Counted from the stretch's first letter, positions 8,323-18,237 are shown. The stretch is DNA of 64,000 nucleotides from Rhizobium sp. Root1203 (GCF_001424945.1 NZ_LMCW01000004.1:81573-145572); one strand, 5' to 3'. Notes: generated from the sequence alone by a model not told the origin. Numbers and translations are program-made.

Positions 8323-8910
8323 CTATCCAATCCAAGAGGCAAAAAAGCGAAGGCCGCTTTCTGTCAGGATGGCATCCAGGCTTACGTCGTGCGGCTCAGC
8401 GGGCACATGTGCCACTTCCTGGCAGTCGAATGCAATGCCGATCAGTTTCGGATGCATGCCTTTTTGCTTCAATCGGTCGATTGCACGGTCGTAATGACCC
8501 GCTCCGTAGCCGATACGGTGGCCGCGCCGATCAAATGCGGAGAGGGGGACGAGCAGGATCTCGGGATCGAGCACGGGTGCGTCCGGGCCCGGACCCGACG
8601 TGCCGAACCCGGTGCCGACCAGCGGTGCGCCGCGCACGAGCTCGCGGAAGACGATCGTCTGGCGATCGAGGATGGCGGGTACGCAAAGGCGCGCGCCGCG
8701 GGCCTGGAACCGTGCCATCAGCGGGCGGGTGTCCGCCTCGGAGCGGATCGGCAAAAAGCCGGAGACGATCGTGCCCGGGTCGAAGGCGACCGCTTCGCCG
8801 GCGTGCTCGGCCATCGCCAGGCTCATCTCGATACGCGTGTCCGCCGGGATGCCAGCGCGAAGCGCCAGCCGCTCGGCGCGCATTTCGGCCTTCAGTTCTT
8901 TTGGGGTCAT
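8323..8910 (-). CDS. 5-formyltetrahydrofolate cyclo-ligase
   Basis: A 195-residue enzyme converting 5-formyl-THF to 5,10-methenyl-THF with ATP, in one-carbon metabolism. The family signature GYGAGHYDRAID lies near residues 138-149, and the N-terminal KAEMRAERLALRAG region contributes to ATP binding. The longer upstream frame is not protein-like, so the ATG at 8910 is used. In many proteobacteria the 6S RNA gene is upstream of this gene; here only about 90 bases separate it from the next gene, leaving no room for one. Confidence 0.92.
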   Translation of the reverse strand: MTPKELKAEMRAERLALRAGIPADTRIEMSLAMAEHAGEAVAFDPGTIVSGFLPIRSEADTRPLMARFQARGARLCVPAILDRQTIVFRELVRGAPLVGTGFGTSGPGPDAPVLDPEILLVPLSAFDRRGHRIGYGAGHYDRAIDRLKQKGMHPKLIGIAFDCQEVAHVPAEPHDVSLDAILTESGLRFFASWIG

Positions 8911-9001
8911 GCAATCCACCGCGCTGGTTTCCGCAGAACCATAAAGCTGTCGCCTGTCATTGCAACGCGAGAATGCGCCCTTTGACCGTCTGTCTTGGAG
9001 G

Positions 9002-9727
9002 TCAGATGACGATGCTGGTCGGTGTCCGCGAAGCGCCGACCTGTGCTTCGAGCGCCGCGCCATCGGCATCCGAGCCTGGGTTGCCGATCCTGGCACGCAG
9101 TTCGCGCATGGCTTTGTCCATGAGCTGGCGCACCTCCTGCAGGATCGACTTGAACTCCTCCATGGTCTTTCTGTCCTCGGCGGAGATTCCGGCAGATGCC
9201 TGCTTTCCATCCTCGACGACGCTCCGGTAGGCATTTCGTGCTGCCGTCGCACCGTCCGGTTCATCCGCCTCGGACGCCTCGACGCCAGCCTCGCCATCTT
9301 CGGATTCCGGTTCAGCGTTTGCGGCGGCAGTTGCTTCGGGCGCAGCGCCTGTTGCCGTATTCGCGGCGGCTGCCGTGGCCGATGAGGCGCTGGTCGCGCT
9401 GGCAGCGACAGCTGCGGCGAACTCGGTGGCCGCGGCGCTGATCTTGTGGGCGAGTTCGGCGGCAAGGCGGGCGACCACCTCAGGCGGGAAGCCGCCGCTT
9501 TTCAGCATCTCCAGCTGCGCCTTGGCTTCTTCCAGCTTCCGCGCTGCCCGTTCCTTGGCTGCATCGGCTGACGTGGTCATGTTCTGGCGCAAGGTCTCGA
9601 GGGCCTTTGCGGAATCCTGCAACATCTTCAGGCGCGTGCTGTTTGCGCCGTCCGCGAATGCGTTGAGGTTGCCGGCAGAATACGCGTTGCGCAGAATATC
9701 GAGCGTCGAAGTGGATCCGACTTGCAT
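9002..9727 (-). CDS. Hypothetical Ala-rich, helical protein
   Basis: A 241-residue protein without a recognised domain. Residues about 30-75 form a heptad-like amphipathic helix (LQDSAKALETLRQN, then RAARKLEEAKAQLEML), so a coiled coil is likely. The middle (about 95-160) is low-complexity Ala/Thr/Ser/Glu. The end returns to a helical KTMEEFKSILQEVRQLMDKAMREL segment. It has no signal peptide and no membrane segment. It runs toward the cyclo-ligase gene on the same strand with a short gap and may share its transcript. Function unknown. Confidence 0.6.
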   Translation of the reverse strand: MQVGSTSTLDILRNAYSAGNLNAFADGANSTRLKMLQDSAKALETLRQNMTTSADAAKERAARKLEEAKAQLEMLKSGGFPPEVVARLAAELAHKISAAATEFAAAVAASATSASSATAAAANTATGAAPEATAAANAEPESEDGEAGVEASEADEPDGATAARNAYRSVVEDGKQASAGISAEDRKTMEEFKSILQEVRQLMDKAMRELRARIGNPGSDADGAALEAQVGASRTPTSIVI

Positions 9728-9768
9728 ACTATCCCCCAGGATTACACCATCGGGGATGGGCTACAACC

Positions 9769-10677
9769 CTAGGCTTGCGCGGGCCTGTGCGGTAACCCGC
9801 CGGTGGCGAGAGCATGGATCGTCTCGTCGAATAGCGGCATGCCGCCGGGCGTCCAGCCGAGCATCCGGATTTTCGTCGTGTCCATCTGCGCCAGCGCGGA
9901 TTTGTCGGCCGCGAGCGGCAACCTGTTGAGGCAATCGCGCTCCCAGCGGACGGGTTCCAGAATGTCCCATGTATCCACCGTCACATCGGAAACGTTGAAA
10001 TTCTCGCCCGAGATGCGTGCGCTTTCGGCTTCCAGCATCAGCCGCACCGCCTGGCCGACGTCGCTTCCGTGAACCTCGGTTCCGGCGCGCGACGGCAAGG
10101 GGCGGCCCGCCAGGTAGTCGTCGATGAGCCCGTCCCATTTGTTGGGGTGCAGGCCGCCGTAGACGCCGGTCAGCCGCAGGCTTGCGGTCGCAAAGCCGGG
10201 GGCGGCGAGGTGCGCCAGGCTGCGCTCGGCATCGAGCTTGACCTGTCCGTATAGGGTAGTCGGTTTGGCCTGCATGCTCTCCGTCAGCATGGTTCCGAGC
10301 GGAGGATCGCCATAGACCGCGCGGCTGGAGATGAACACGCAACGGCGGGTGCCGGCGCGCTTGGCTGCGTCGAAGAGCCTGACGGTGCCGTCGAGGTTGA
10401 GGCGCTTGAATGTTTCCGGATCGTCACCCTCGCCGCCGCGATACTTTCCGGGCAGGTGGTGAAAGGCCGCGTGCACAAAGAAATAGGCGTCATCGAACGC
10501 CTCGATGTGATCGCGGGCCGGGTCGAGCGACAGGGGCGCGAACTCGACGGGGCGCGAAAAGGCACGGGGAAGCGGTGCGTGGCGGCCGCCGACGATGACG
10601 GAATATCCGGCCGCCAGCAGCTCCTCGACGATGTATCGTCCGACAAGGCCCGTTCCGCCCGATACCAGTACCTTCAT
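9769..10677 (-). CDS. sqdC: SqdC-like NAD-dependent reductase of the sulfolipid operon
   Basis: A 302-residue extended short-chain dehydrogenase. It has the Rossmann motif GGTGLVGRYI at residues 7-16, a catalytic-type YGQVK (Tyr-x-x-x-Lys) near 143-147, and an SSRAVYGD segment before it. It is the third gene of sqdB-sqdD-sqdC, where the SqdC-like reductase is needed for normal sulfoquinovosyl diacylglycerol production by an unclear step. Its start overlaps the sqdD stop (ATGA), indicating translational coupling. The operon context is the main reason for the symbol. Confidence 0.85.
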   Translation of the reverse strand: MKVLVSGGTGLVGRYIVEELLAAGYSVIVGGRHAPLPRAFSRPVEFAPLSLDPARDHIEAFDDAYFFVHAAFHHLPGKYRGGEGDDPETFKRLNLDGTVRLFDAAKRAGTRRCVFISSRAVYGDPPLGTMLTESMQAKPTTLYGQVKLDAERSLAHLAAPGFATASLRLTGVYGGLHPNKWDGLIDDYLAGRPLPSRAGTEVHGSDVGQAVRLMLEAESARISGENFNVSDVTVDTWDILEPVRWERDCLNRLPLAADKSALAQMDTTKIRMLGWTPGGMPLFDETIHALATGGLPHRPAQA

Positions 10678-11492
10678 GCTGCCTCTTCCGGATTGGCCAT
10701 CGCCGAAATGTCCGGCAGATCATCGCCGGCGTGGAACGCGTGCCAAAGGTCGATCAACGGCTGCAACATCGCGGCCTTGGGATGATCCGATTCCCATGGC
10801 TTTTCATATTGGTAGTGCAAGACCGAAATGCTCTTCCAGTCCCAAAGAACCGGCATGGTGAACCATACGTACTGAAGCATGTTGAAATAGACAGGCAACC
10901 CGTGCCAATCGGGGAAATACGTCTGCAGAAACGTCTGGTCGGTCCGTTTCCAGAAGCTTTCGGGCTGATCGAGGCGCGCCAGCATGTGCCGGAACGTGTC
11001 AGCGGATGGACGGGCGACGAAAACGCCGGAGTTCATGCGGCGAAAGTCGCCGAGCGTCTCGTAGACATTGGGAGCTGCGGAAAATTCGGGGTACTGGAAC
11101 AGCTTGTCGATGTTCCTCAGGACGATTGCGTCGGCGTCGATGAAGACGCATCGCTGGTATTCCGTCAGTTCCCAGAGCCTCAGCTTGCAGAAATTATCGA
11201 GCGGCGAATGGAAATCCGGCTTTCGTCCTTTGACGAAAGGGGCTGCCGAATGCAGCTTGCCGCGGGCATGGCGCTCGTTGAAGGCGTCGGACAGCGGCAG
11301 GTGCTCGACCTCGATCAGGCGACAGTTCAGCTGCTGCATCGGGTCGAGCACGGACCGGCCGACGCCGCCGGTGTGGAGCACGACGATATCGGCCGCGGTC
11401 CGGGTGACACGCAGCGAGCGCGCCAGCGCGGTTGCGCCCATGGCGTAGTCTGCGTTTGTGACGAGCGTGACGTAGGCGGACGGGGAGGTCAT
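10674..11492 (-). CDS. sqdD: SqdD glycosyltransferase (sulfoquinovosyl transfer)
   Basis: A 272-residue family-8-type (glycogenin-like) glycosyltransferase. It starts with YVTLVTNADYAMGATALARSL, has the metal-binding DxD motif in VFIDADAIVLRN (about 112-123), and a later RRMNSGVFV acceptor loop. In sulfolipid operons SqdD is proposed to transfer sulfoquinovose from the UDP-sugar to diacylglycerol. It sits between sqdB and sqdC on the same strand and overlaps sqdC by four bases. No signal peptide; a peripheral membrane location is likely. Confidence 0.88.
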   Translation of the reverse strand: MTSPSAYVTLVTNADYAMGATALARSLRVTRTAADIVVLHTGGVGRSVLDPMQQLNCRLIEVEHLPLSDAFNERHARGKLHSAAPFVKGRKPDFHSPLDNFCKLRLWELTEYQRCVFIDADAIVLRNIDKLFQYPEFSAAPNVYETLGDFRRMNSGVFVARPSADTFRHMLARLDQPESFWKRTDQTFLQTYFPDWHGLPVYFNMLQYVWFTMPVLWDWKSISVLHYQYEKPWESDHPKAAMLQPLIDLWHAFHAGDDLPDISAMANPEEAA

Positions 11493-11598
11493 GGGAATCG
11501 GGCGTCTCCACGGGTCTCTTTTCCCGAACAGGGCGATGGTATAGGCCGCCGGACGAGGGGGGCTACATCCTCCAATCTGACACTCGTCGCTGCCATCG

Positions 11599-12819
11599 TC
11601 ACGACACCGATTTCAGCCGCTTGCCTTCCAGATCGGGGTTGATCGTCGCGGCGATATCCTTGGTCCAGGCAGAGACGGCGGGAACGCGAGCGCGATCGAC
11701 ACGATAGGCGAACTTCCTCGCGATATCGACGATCTCGCTCATCAAGCCGGCCTTGAGGGTGGTCGGGTCGAGGCCTAGGTCGCGGAATTTGTCGTTCCGG
11801 ACGATCAGCTCGTTTTCGGGCGCCTCCTTGCGCGGGTTGGGCATCCACGCGATCGCAGAGCCTGTGATCTTCGCGACGATCTCGGCGAGATCGCGGACGC
11901 GGTGGGTTTCTGTCATCTGGTTGAAGATCTCGACGCGCGCGCCGCGGGCAGGCGGATTCTTCAAGGCAAGCTCGATGCAGCGGACCGAATCCTGGATGTG
12001 GATGAAGGCGCGGGTCTGGCCGCCTGTGCCGTGGACGGTCAGGGGGTAGCCGATCGCAGCCTGGATGAGGAAGCGGTTCAGCACCGTGCCGTAGTCGCCG
12101 TCATAGTCGAAGCGATTGATCAGCTGCGCGTGCCGGCGCGTCTGCTCGGTGTGCGTTCCCCAGACGATGCCCTGGTGAAGATCGGTGATGCGCAGTGCAT
12201 CGTTCTTGGCGTAGAAATGGAAGAGCAACTGATCCAGGCACTTGGTCAAGTGGTAGATCGAACCGGGGTTGGAGGGGTAGAGAATCTCCTGACTGGCGGT
12301 TTGGCCGTCCGCCGTTTCGATGCCCACTCTCAGGTACCCTTCCGGGATCGCCGCGCCGACCGTCGAATATCCGTAGACGCCCATTGTGCCGAGATGGACG
12401 AGGTGGGCGTCGAGCTGCAGCTCGACCAGGGCGTTCAAGAGATTGTGCGTGGCATTGACGTTGTTGTTGACGGTGTAGTTCTTGTGCCGGTCGCTCTTCA
12501 TCGAATAGGGGGCCGCGCGCTGTTCGGCGAAATGGACGATCGCGTCGGGCCTGTTGTCGGCGAGCCATTTTTTGAGCAGCTCGTAGTCCTTGGCGAGATC
12601 GATGAGGTTGAAATGGATGCGCCGGCCGGTTTCGGCGTGCCAGATGCGGGTTCGCTCCTGGATCGAGTCCATCGGGGTCAGCGATTGCACGCCGAGTTCG
12701 GTGTCGATCCAGCGTCGCGACAGGTTGTCGAGGATGTGAATGTCGTGGCCTGCGTCGGAGAGGTGCAATGATGTCGGCCAGCCGATAAAACCATCCCCGC
12801 CCATCACCGCAATCTTCAT
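11599..12819 (-). CDS. sqdB: UDP-sulfoquinovose synthase
   Basis: A 406-residue extended SDR enzyme making UDP-sulfoquinovose from UDP-glucose and sulfite for plant-type sulfolipid. The NAD motif GGDGFIGWP is at residues 7-15, HFAEQRAAPYSM near 95-106, the threonine region GTMGVYGYSTVG near 143-154, and YHLTK with the catalytic Tyr/Lys near 189-193. Length and N-terminus match SqdB. The ATG at 12819 begins the Rossmann strand; upstream in-frame sequence belongs to the divergent ybgC region. It heads the sqdBDC operon. Confidence 0.95.
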   Translation of the reverse strand: MKIAVMGGDGFIGWPTSLHLSDAGHDIHILDNLSRRWIDTELGVQSLTPMDSIQERTRIWHAETGRRIHFNLIDLAKDYELLKKWLADNRPDAIVHFAEQRAAPYSMKSDRHKNYTVNNNVNATHNLLNALVELQLDAHLVHLGTMGVYGYSTVGAAIPEGYLRVGIETADGQTASQEILYPSNPGSIYHLTKCLDQLLFHFYAKNDALRITDLHQGIVWGTHTEQTRRHAQLINRFDYDGDYGTVLNRFLIQAAIGYPLTVHGTGGQTRAFIHIQDSVRCIELALKNPPARGARVEIFNQMTETHRVRDLAEIVAKITGSAIAWMPNPRKEAPENELIVRNDKFRDLGLDPTTLKAGLMSEIVDIARKFAYRVDRARVPAVSAWTKDIAATINPDLEGKRLKSVS

Positions 12820-12936
12820 GGGATCATCTCCTGCTCCGTAGGTCGATGGGAAAATACTTAGGAACTGTGACGATTGTTCAATGCTTGCATGGCGGAAACT
12901 CTTGCGCCAAAGAGGGCTATGACTTTGGAGAGCATC

Positions 12937-13392
12937 ATGGCGGACAAAGGTTTTTCGATTTCGGGTGAGCTCACGGAAGCGGGCCATCGGCTTCTGCAGC
13001 GGGTCTACTACGAAGACACCGATTTCTCCGGTCTCGTCTATCATGCCCGCTACCTGCATTTTCTGGAGCGCGGCCGCACCGATTATCTCCGCTGCCTCGG
13101 CGTCGAGCAGCGCGAACTGATCACGGCCGACGAGGAGGGCCTGGTCTTCGTCGTCCACCGCATGGAGATCGACTTCAAGGCGCCGGCACGGATGGACGAC
13201 CTCCTGACCGTGCTGACGCACACGGAAAAAGCCGGCGGTGCAAAGATGGTCCTCACCCAGGAAATACGTCGTGACGACACGCTCCTGATCGCCGCCAAGG
13301 TGATCATCGCCGTCATCAATGCCAGTGGACGGCCGAGGCGCCTGCCGGAAACGTTGGCAGAGAAGTTTCTCGAAGGCGGCAAGCCGCTCTGA
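12937..13392 (+). CDS. ybgC: Tol-Pal-associated acyl-CoA thioesterase YbgC
   Basis: A 151-residue hotdog-fold thioesterase. The motif YYEDTDFSGLVYHARYLHFLERGRTDYL (split here: EDTDFSGLVYHA then RYLHFLERGR, residues about 23-45) includes the catalytic Asp. Members cleave short or long acyl-CoA and sit with tol-pal genes. The ATG at 12937 follows GGAGAG; earlier ATGs at 12874 and 12922 extend it without conservation. It opens the Tol-Pal block, separated from tolQ by about 420 bases. Confidence 0.92.
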   Translation: MADKGFSISGELTEAGHRLLQRVYYEDTDFSGLVYHARYLHFLERGRTDYLRCLGVEQRELITADEEGLVFVVHRMEIDFKAPARMDDLLTVLTHTEKAGGAKMVLTQEIRRDDTLLIAAKVIIAVINASGRPRRLPETLAEKFLEGGKPL

Positions 13393-13809
13393 AGGCTGCG
13401 CCGGTGCGGATTGACTGAACCGACGCCAGAACGTCGCAAAGGGTGGCTGATTTCATCCTTGCAAAAACATGACTTTCATGTGAAGGAATTGCCGCGCTGC
13501 AAGATGAGCGCTGTTTTGGTCATAAACCTGTAGAGCTGACCAAGTAATCCAAGGATTATTCTTTCCGCAGATAGATTCGCTGACATTGTCCGATGCTAAC
13601 GAACTGTTAACCATAATGGTGTCTTACTCGGATTGTCAGAGTTTGTGCGGTGCACGCCTTCCTTTGACCAAATTTGACGGCAAGGAAAGCGGATAAGAGC
13701 TTGGAAGCTTGACCAGGGCTTTGGGCGGCGGCCGCCAGACACTTCTTGCGAGATCACTTTGTGCCGCCCGGTCAAGTGCCGGGCGTTTGGATTCGGGGAT
13801 TTTGGATCA
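13393..13809 (+). promoter_or_regulatory. 417-base non-coding region before tolQ
   Basis: No protein-like frame was found in this stretch. It is AT-richer than its surroundings and presumably carries the tolQ promoter and a long leader. A small inverted repeat, CATGACTTTCATG, is visible near 13470. I could not pick a convincing -35/-10 pair. Confidence 0.4.
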
Positions 13810-14529
13810 ATGGAACAAGTAGGATTGGCAGCAGCAGCGACGGACGTGAGCCTGTGGTCGCTGTTCATGCAGGCAGGTCTCGTCGTCAAACTGGTCATGC
13901 TCGGGCTCATCGCAGCCTCCGTCTGGACCTGGGCGATCGTCATCGACAAATATCTGGCCTTTGGCCGCGCACGGCGCCAGTTCGACAAGTTCGAGCAGGT
14001 GTTCTGGTCGGGCCAGTCGCTGGAGGAACTCTACCGCTCGCTCTCCGAGCGCAACAATACGGGCCTCGCCTCGATCTTCGTCGCCGCCATGCGCGAATGG
14101 AAGAAGTCCTTCGAGCGCGGCGCACGGTCGCCGATCGGCCTGCAGATGCGTATCGACCGCGCCATGGACGTGACGCTCGCCCGTGAATCGGAATTCCTCT
14201 CCGCCCGCCTGGGCTCGCTGGCGACGATCGGTTCTGCCGGTCCGTTCATCGGCCTCTTCGGTACGGTCGTCGGTATCATGACCTCGTTCCAGGCGATCGC
14301 CGGTTCGAAGTCCACTAACCTTGCGGTCGTCGCGCCCGGTATCGCCGAAGCGCTGCTTGCCACCGCGATCGGCCTTGTCGCCGCTATTCCGGCGGTTATC
14401 GCCTACAACAAATTCTCCGCCGACGCCGGCAAGCTCTCGGGTCGCATGGAAGGTTTCGCGGATGAATTCTCCGCCATCCTTTCGCGCCAGATCGATGAGA
14501 AGCTGCAGCCGCGCCAGGCTGCGCAGTAA
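13810..14529 (+). CDS. tolQ: TolQ inner-membrane motor protein
   Basis: A 239-residue TolQ/ExbB/MotA-family protein, the proton-channel subunit of the Tol-Pal system used in envelope constriction at division. Three membrane helices are visible: about residues 17-40, 135-160 (GSAGPFIGLFGTVVGIMTSF) and 175-200 (GIAEALLATAIGLVAAIPAVIAYN, in parts). The cytosolic loop between the first two is long, as in TolQ. It starts at ATG 13810, and tolR follows after 24 bases. Confidence 0.95.
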   Translation: MEQVGLAAAATDVSLWSLFMQAGLVVKLVMLGLIAASVWTWAIVIDKYLAFGRARRQFDKFEQVFWSGQSLEELYRSLSERNNTGLASIFVAAMREWKKSFERGARSPIGLQMRIDRAMDVTLARESEFLSARLGSLATIGSAGPFIGLFGTVVGIMTSFQAIAGSKSTNLAVVAPGIAEALLATAIGLVAAIPAVIAYNKFSADAGKLSGRMEGFADEFSAILSRQIDEKLQPRQAAQ

Positions 14530-14553
14530 ACGCACGGAAACGGAGTAAACGAT

Positions 14554-15012
14554 ATGGGTATGGGTGCTCCAGGCGGTGGCGGAGGCGGCGGTGGACGCCG
14601 TCGTCGTGGCGGCGGACGCAGAGGCGGCGTCATTTCCGAAATCAACGTGACGCCGCTCGTCGACGTCATGCTTGTTCTTCTCATCATCTTCATGGTCGCC
14701 GCACCGATGATGACCGTCGGCGTGCCGATCGACCTGCCGGAAACGCAGGCCAAGGCGCTGAATTCCGAAACGCAGCCGATCACGATCTCCGTCAAGAACG
14801 ACGGTACGGCATTCCTTCAGGAAACCCCGATCCCGGTCGAGGAAATCGCCGCCAAGCTCGAGGCGATCGCGACCACCGGCTACAATGAACGCATCTTCGT
14901 TCGCGGCGACGCGACGGCGCCCTATGGCGTGATCGCCGATGTCATGGCCCGCATCCAGGGTGCAGGCTTCAAGAACATCGGCCTCGTGACGCAGCAGAAG
15001 AAGGACCAATAG
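14554..15012 (+). CDS. tolR: TolR/ExbD-family protein
   Basis: A 152-residue single-pass protein, the TolR subunit that forms the proton path with TolQ. A Gly/Arg-rich cytosolic start (GAPGGGGGGGGRRRRGGGR) precedes the family signature ISEINVTPLVDVMLVLLIIF near residues 28-47; the Asp in PLVDVM is the proton-carrying residue. The periplasmic domain ends FKNIGLVTQQK. The long poly-Gly tract is unusual but is in the expected linker position. tolA starts 8 bases later. Confidence 0.95.
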   Translation: MGMGAPGGGGGGGGRRRRGGGRRGGVISEINVTPLVDVMLVLLIIFMVAAPMMTVGVPIDLPETQAKALNSETQPITISVKNDGTAFLQETPIPVEEIAAKLEAIATTGYNERIFVRGDATAPYGVIADVMARIQGAGFKNIGLVTQQKKDQ

Positions 15013-15020
15013 CGAACGCT

Positions 15021-16157
15021 ATGAAGGCCAGTATCGTCACATCTGCTGCTCTGCACTGTGCACTGCTTGCCTGGGCGCTGATTTCGATCGGCTCCCCGGA
15101 GCAGTTCAAGGTCGAGGATTTCGAGGCGATGCCCGTCGACCTCGTGCCCGTCGAAGAGATGACGCAGATGCAGCAGGGCGACAAGACGGCCAAGCCGAGC
15201 GAAAAGCCGGCGCCGAAGCCGACTGCCAAGCCGACCAATGTCGAAAACGCCGAGAACATGGGCGAGAACAAGGTCGACCTGAAGACGCCGCCGGTCCCCA
15301 ACGCCAAGCCGAACAACAACGTCACGGCCGCTGCCCCGAAGGCCTCGGAGAAGCCGCTTCCCCAGAATGATCCCGTGCCCAACGAGGTGAAGGAGATCAT
15401 GAAGGAGGAGACGGACGTCGAGCCGCAGCAGGTTGCGTCGATCACCCCGCCGAAGCCCGAGATCACACCGCCGACACCCACGCCTCCGAAGGCCGAGGAA
15501 AAGCCGCAGGAACAGGCAGAGCCGCCGAAGCCGGATGCCGAAGCGCTGCCGGACAAGGTGCCGACGCCCGTCGTCAAGCCGCAGGTGAAGCCGCCGGAGC
15601 AGAAGCCGGCCGAAAAACCGCCTGAGAAGAAGACCGAAGACAAGGCCCAGACGGACGAAAAGCCGACCGACAAGAAAAAGGCCGACAAGAAGCAGGAAAA
15701 GGCGAAGGCCTCCTCCTCGAAGCAGAGCGACTTCAACTCGGACGATATCGCGGCCCTGCTCAACAAGCAGGACCCGTCGAACGGCGGCGCCAAGAGCTCG
15801 ACCGAAGTTGCTTCGTTCGGCGCCAAAAAGGCCACCGGCGGTTCCAAGCTCTCGATGAGCGAGATGGATGCCCTGCGCAGCGCGATCGCCGGCAACTGGT
15901 CCGTTATTCCGGGAATGGAAGGTGCTGCCGACGTTCGCATCAAGGTCCACATGAAGCTCGATCCGGATGGCAACATCATCGGCTCGCCCGAGGTCGAAGC
16001 GATCGGTGGGACCAACGAGGCAACGCGCATGGCCCTGGCGAGCGGTGCCAAGCGCGCCGTCATGAAATCGTCGCCGTTCACCAATCTTCCCAAAGACAAA
16101 TATGACGCCTGGGGCGAAGTCATCGTCAATTTCGATCCCAGCGATCTAGCCCTTTAA
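15021..16157 (+). CDS. tolA: TolA envelope protein
   Basis: A 378-residue TolA: a short N-terminal anchor ([23 protein letters not shown]), a long Pro/Lys/Glu-rich spacer (about residues 50-240, full of PKP, EKP and KKAD blocks), and a C-terminal TonB-like domain from about 275 ([12 protein letters not shown], then [15 protein letters not shown]). It spans the periplasm and links TolQR to TolB/Pal. The Pro/Lys-rich spacer is typical of alphaproteobacteria. tolB follows directly. Confidence 0.93.
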   Translation: MKASIVTSAALHCALLAWALISIGSPEQFKVEDFEAMPVDLVPVEEMTQMQQGDKTAKPSEKPAPKPTAKPTNVENAENMGENKVDLKTPPVPNAKPNNNVTAAAPKASEKPLPQNDPVPNEVKEIMKEETDVEPQQVASITPPKPEITPPTPTPPKAEEKPQEQAEPPKPDAEALPDKVPTPVVKPQVKPPEQKPAEKPPEKKTEDKAQTDEKPTDKKKADKKQEKAKASSSKQSDFNSDDIAALLNKQDPSNGGAKSSTEVASFGAKKATGGSKLSMSEMDALRSAIAGNWSVIPGMEGAADVRIKVHMKLDPDGNIIGSPEVEAIGGTNEATRMALASGAKRAVMKSSPFTNLPKDKYDAWGEVIVNFDPSDLAL

Positions 16158-16179
16158 AATGCTGAAAGGCTTGTCCTCT

Positions 16180-17490
16180 ATGACCAAGTGTTCTCTCATC
16201 CGCGCCTTGATGGTCGCCGTCGGCATGATAACCACAGCTGTTATCGCCACGCCCGCGAACGCGCTCGTCGAAATCAACATCAACAAGGGCAACGTCGAGC
16301 CTCTGCCGATCGCGATCACCGACTTCCTGCAGGGCGACATGGGCGCGCAGGTGTCGCAGGTGATTGCCGCCGATCTTCAGCGCTCCGGCCTTTTCAAGCC
16401 AATCGCCAAGAACGCCTTCATCGAGAAGATTTCCAATCCCGACGCCGCTCCGCGCTTCGAGGACTGGAAGGTCATCAATGCGCAGGCGCTGGTCACCGGC
16501 CGCGTGACGCAGGAAAGCGATGGCCGCCTTCGGGCCGAATTCCGCCTCTGGGATACCTTTGCCGGCACGCAAATGACCGGCCAGCAGTTCTACACGCAGC
16601 CTGAAAACTGGCGCCGCGTCGCCCACATCATCGCCGATGCGATCTACAAGCAGATTACCGGTGAAGAAGGCTACTTCGACACCCGCGTCGTCTTCGTCTC
16701 GGAATCCGGCACCAAGCAGGATCGCAAGCGCCAGCTCGCCATCATGGACCAGGACGGCTTCAACGTCCGCATGCTGACCAACGGCAGCGACCTCGTGCTC
16801 ACGCCGCGCTTCTCGCCGAACCGGCAGGAAGTCACCTACATGTCGTTTGCCAACCAGCAGCCGCGGGTCTACCTGCTGCAGCTGGAAACCGGACAGCGCG
16901 AAGTGGTCGGCAACTTCCCCGGCATGACCTTCTCGCCGCGCTTCTCGCCTGACGGTCAGAAGGTCGTCATGAGCCTTCAGCAGGAAGGCAATGCCAACAT
17001 CTACACGATGGACCTGCGTTCGCGCACGACGACCCGCCTGACCTCGACGGCGGCGATCGACACCTCGCCGTCCTATTCGCCCGACGGCGGACGGATCGTC
17101 TTCGAAAGCGACCGCGGCGGTCACCAGCAGATCTACGTGATGAATGCCGACGGGTCCGGCCAGACGCGCATCTCCTTCGGCGACGGCAACTATTCGACGC
17201 CGGTCTGGTCGCCGCGGGGCGATCTCATCGCCTTCACCAAGCAGTCGGGCGGCAAGTTCTCGATCGGCGTGATGAAGCCGGACGGCTCGGGCGAGCGTAT
17301 CCTGACAACGGGCTTCCACAACGAGGGTCCGACCTGGGCACCGAACGGCCGTGTCATCATGTTCTTCCGCCAGGCGGCGGGAGCAGGTGGTCCGCAGCTC
17401 TACTCGATCGACCTCACCGGCTACAACGAGCAGCTGATCAAGACCCCGAACTTCGCATCGGACCCGGCCTGGTCGCCGCTCCTGGAGTAG
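16180..17490 (+). CDS. tolB: TolB periplasmic beta-propeller protein
   Basis: A 436-residue TolB with a signal peptide ([20 protein letters not shown] and on to PANA). The N-terminal domain is followed by a six-bladed propeller with repeated motifs: [48 protein letters not shown] and [13 protein letters not shown]. It binds Pal and links it to TolA. An in-frame ATG at 16159, one base after the tolA stop, is an alternative; 16180 is preferred because GAAAGG lies upstream and it begins the signal peptide. Confidence 0.92.
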   Translation: MTKCSLIRALMVAVGMITTAVIATPANALVEININKGNVEPLPIAITDFLQGDMGAQVSQVIAADLQRSGLFKPIAKNAFIEKISNPDAAPRFEDWKVINAQALVTGRVTQESDGRLRAEFRLWDTFAGTQMTGQQFYTQPENWRRVAHIIADAIYKQITGEEGYFDTRVVFVSESGTKQDRKRQLAIMDQDGFNVRMLTNGSDLVLTPRFSPNRQEVTYMSFANQQPRVYLLQLETGQREVVGNFPGMTFSPRFSPDGQKVVMSLQQEGNANIYTMDLRSRTTTRLTSTAAIDTSPSYSPDGGRIVFESDRGGHQQIYVMNADGSGQTRISFGDGNYSTPVWSPRGDLIAFTKQSGGKFSIGVMKPDGSGERILTTGFHNEGPTWAPNGRVIMFFRQAAGAGGPQLYSIDLTGYNEQLIKTPNFASDPAWSPLLE

Positions 17491-17646
17491 GAAAGACTGT
17501 GGACACGCCTTTTTGTCGCCTCAAAAATCCTCGATTGGGGCAGCAGAGGGACAAATCAACCATCCGTTAACCATAATTCTTGAACGCCGATTAACCGAGT
17601 ACGGTTACAGTCCGGCAACCTTAATCAAGTCGCAAGGAGACCGGCC

Positions 17647-18177
17647 ATGAGCCGAATTCACACCCCGGCAATGAGCCGCATGCAGAATTTCGCCCGCAAC
17701 CCCGTCATGATCGCGCTCGTTGCCGGTCTTGCCCTGGCCGGTTGCGCCAACAAGAAGAACATGGCCAACAGCGCCGGCGATCTCGGCCTCGGCGCCGGCG
17801 CCGCAACGCCTGGCTCGGCGCAGGACTTCACGGTCAACGTCGGCGACCGCATCTTCTTCGACACCGACTCGACGTCGATCCGCGCAGACGCTTCCCAGAC
17901 GCTCGACCGTCAGGCACAGTGGCTCGCTCGTTATCCGAAGTACGCGATCACGGTCGAAGGCCATGCCGACGAACGCGGCACCCGCGAATACAACCTCGCC
18001 CTCGGCGCGCGCCGTGCCGCTGCCACGAAGGACTACCTCGCGTCGCGCGGCGTTCCGGCCCAGCGCATGAAGACGATCTCCTACGGCAAGGAACGTCCGG
18101 TCGCCGTCTGCGACGATATTTCCTGCTGGTCGCAGAACCGCCGTGCCGTCACCGTTCTCGGCGGCGCCGGCATGTAA
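17647..18177 (+). CDS. pal: Peptidoglycan-associated lipoprotein Pal
   Basis: A 176-residue outer-membrane lipoprotein. The lipobox LALAGC lies near residues 29-34, so Cys 34 should be lipidated. The C-terminal OmpA-like domain binds peptidoglycan: the signature FFDTDSTSIR near 73-82 and GHADERGTREYNLALGARRA near 115-134. AAGGAGA lies about 6 bases before the ATG. About 155 bases separate it from tolB, and a terminator follows. Confidence 0.95.
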   Translation: MSRIHTPAMSRMQNFARNPVMIALVAGLALAGCANKKNMANSAGDLGLGAGAATPGSAQDFTVNVGDRIFFDTDSTSIRADASQTLDRQAQWLARYPKYAITVEGHADERGTREYNLALGARRAAATKDYLASRGVPAQRMKTISYGKERPVAVCDDISCWSQNRRAVTVLGGAGM

Positions 18178-18202
18178 TTGCCGGAAAGACATTACCTTTT
18201 GG

Positions 18203-18237
18203 AAAGGCGGCTCCTTCGCGGGCCGCCTTTTCTTTTT
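18203..18237 (+). terminator. Rho-independent terminator after pal
   Basis: A stem AAAGGCGGC / GCCGCCTTT with a 10-base loop, followed by TTCTTTTT, starts 26 bases after the pal stop. cpoB therefore likely has its own promoter or relies on read-through. Confidence 0.85.

Noticed and set aside
8911..9001. A 6S RNA gene next to the 5-formyl-THF cyclo-ligase gene
   Set aside because: The family is often next to 6S RNA, but only about 90 bases separate this gene from the next one, and no 6S-like long hairpin was seen.
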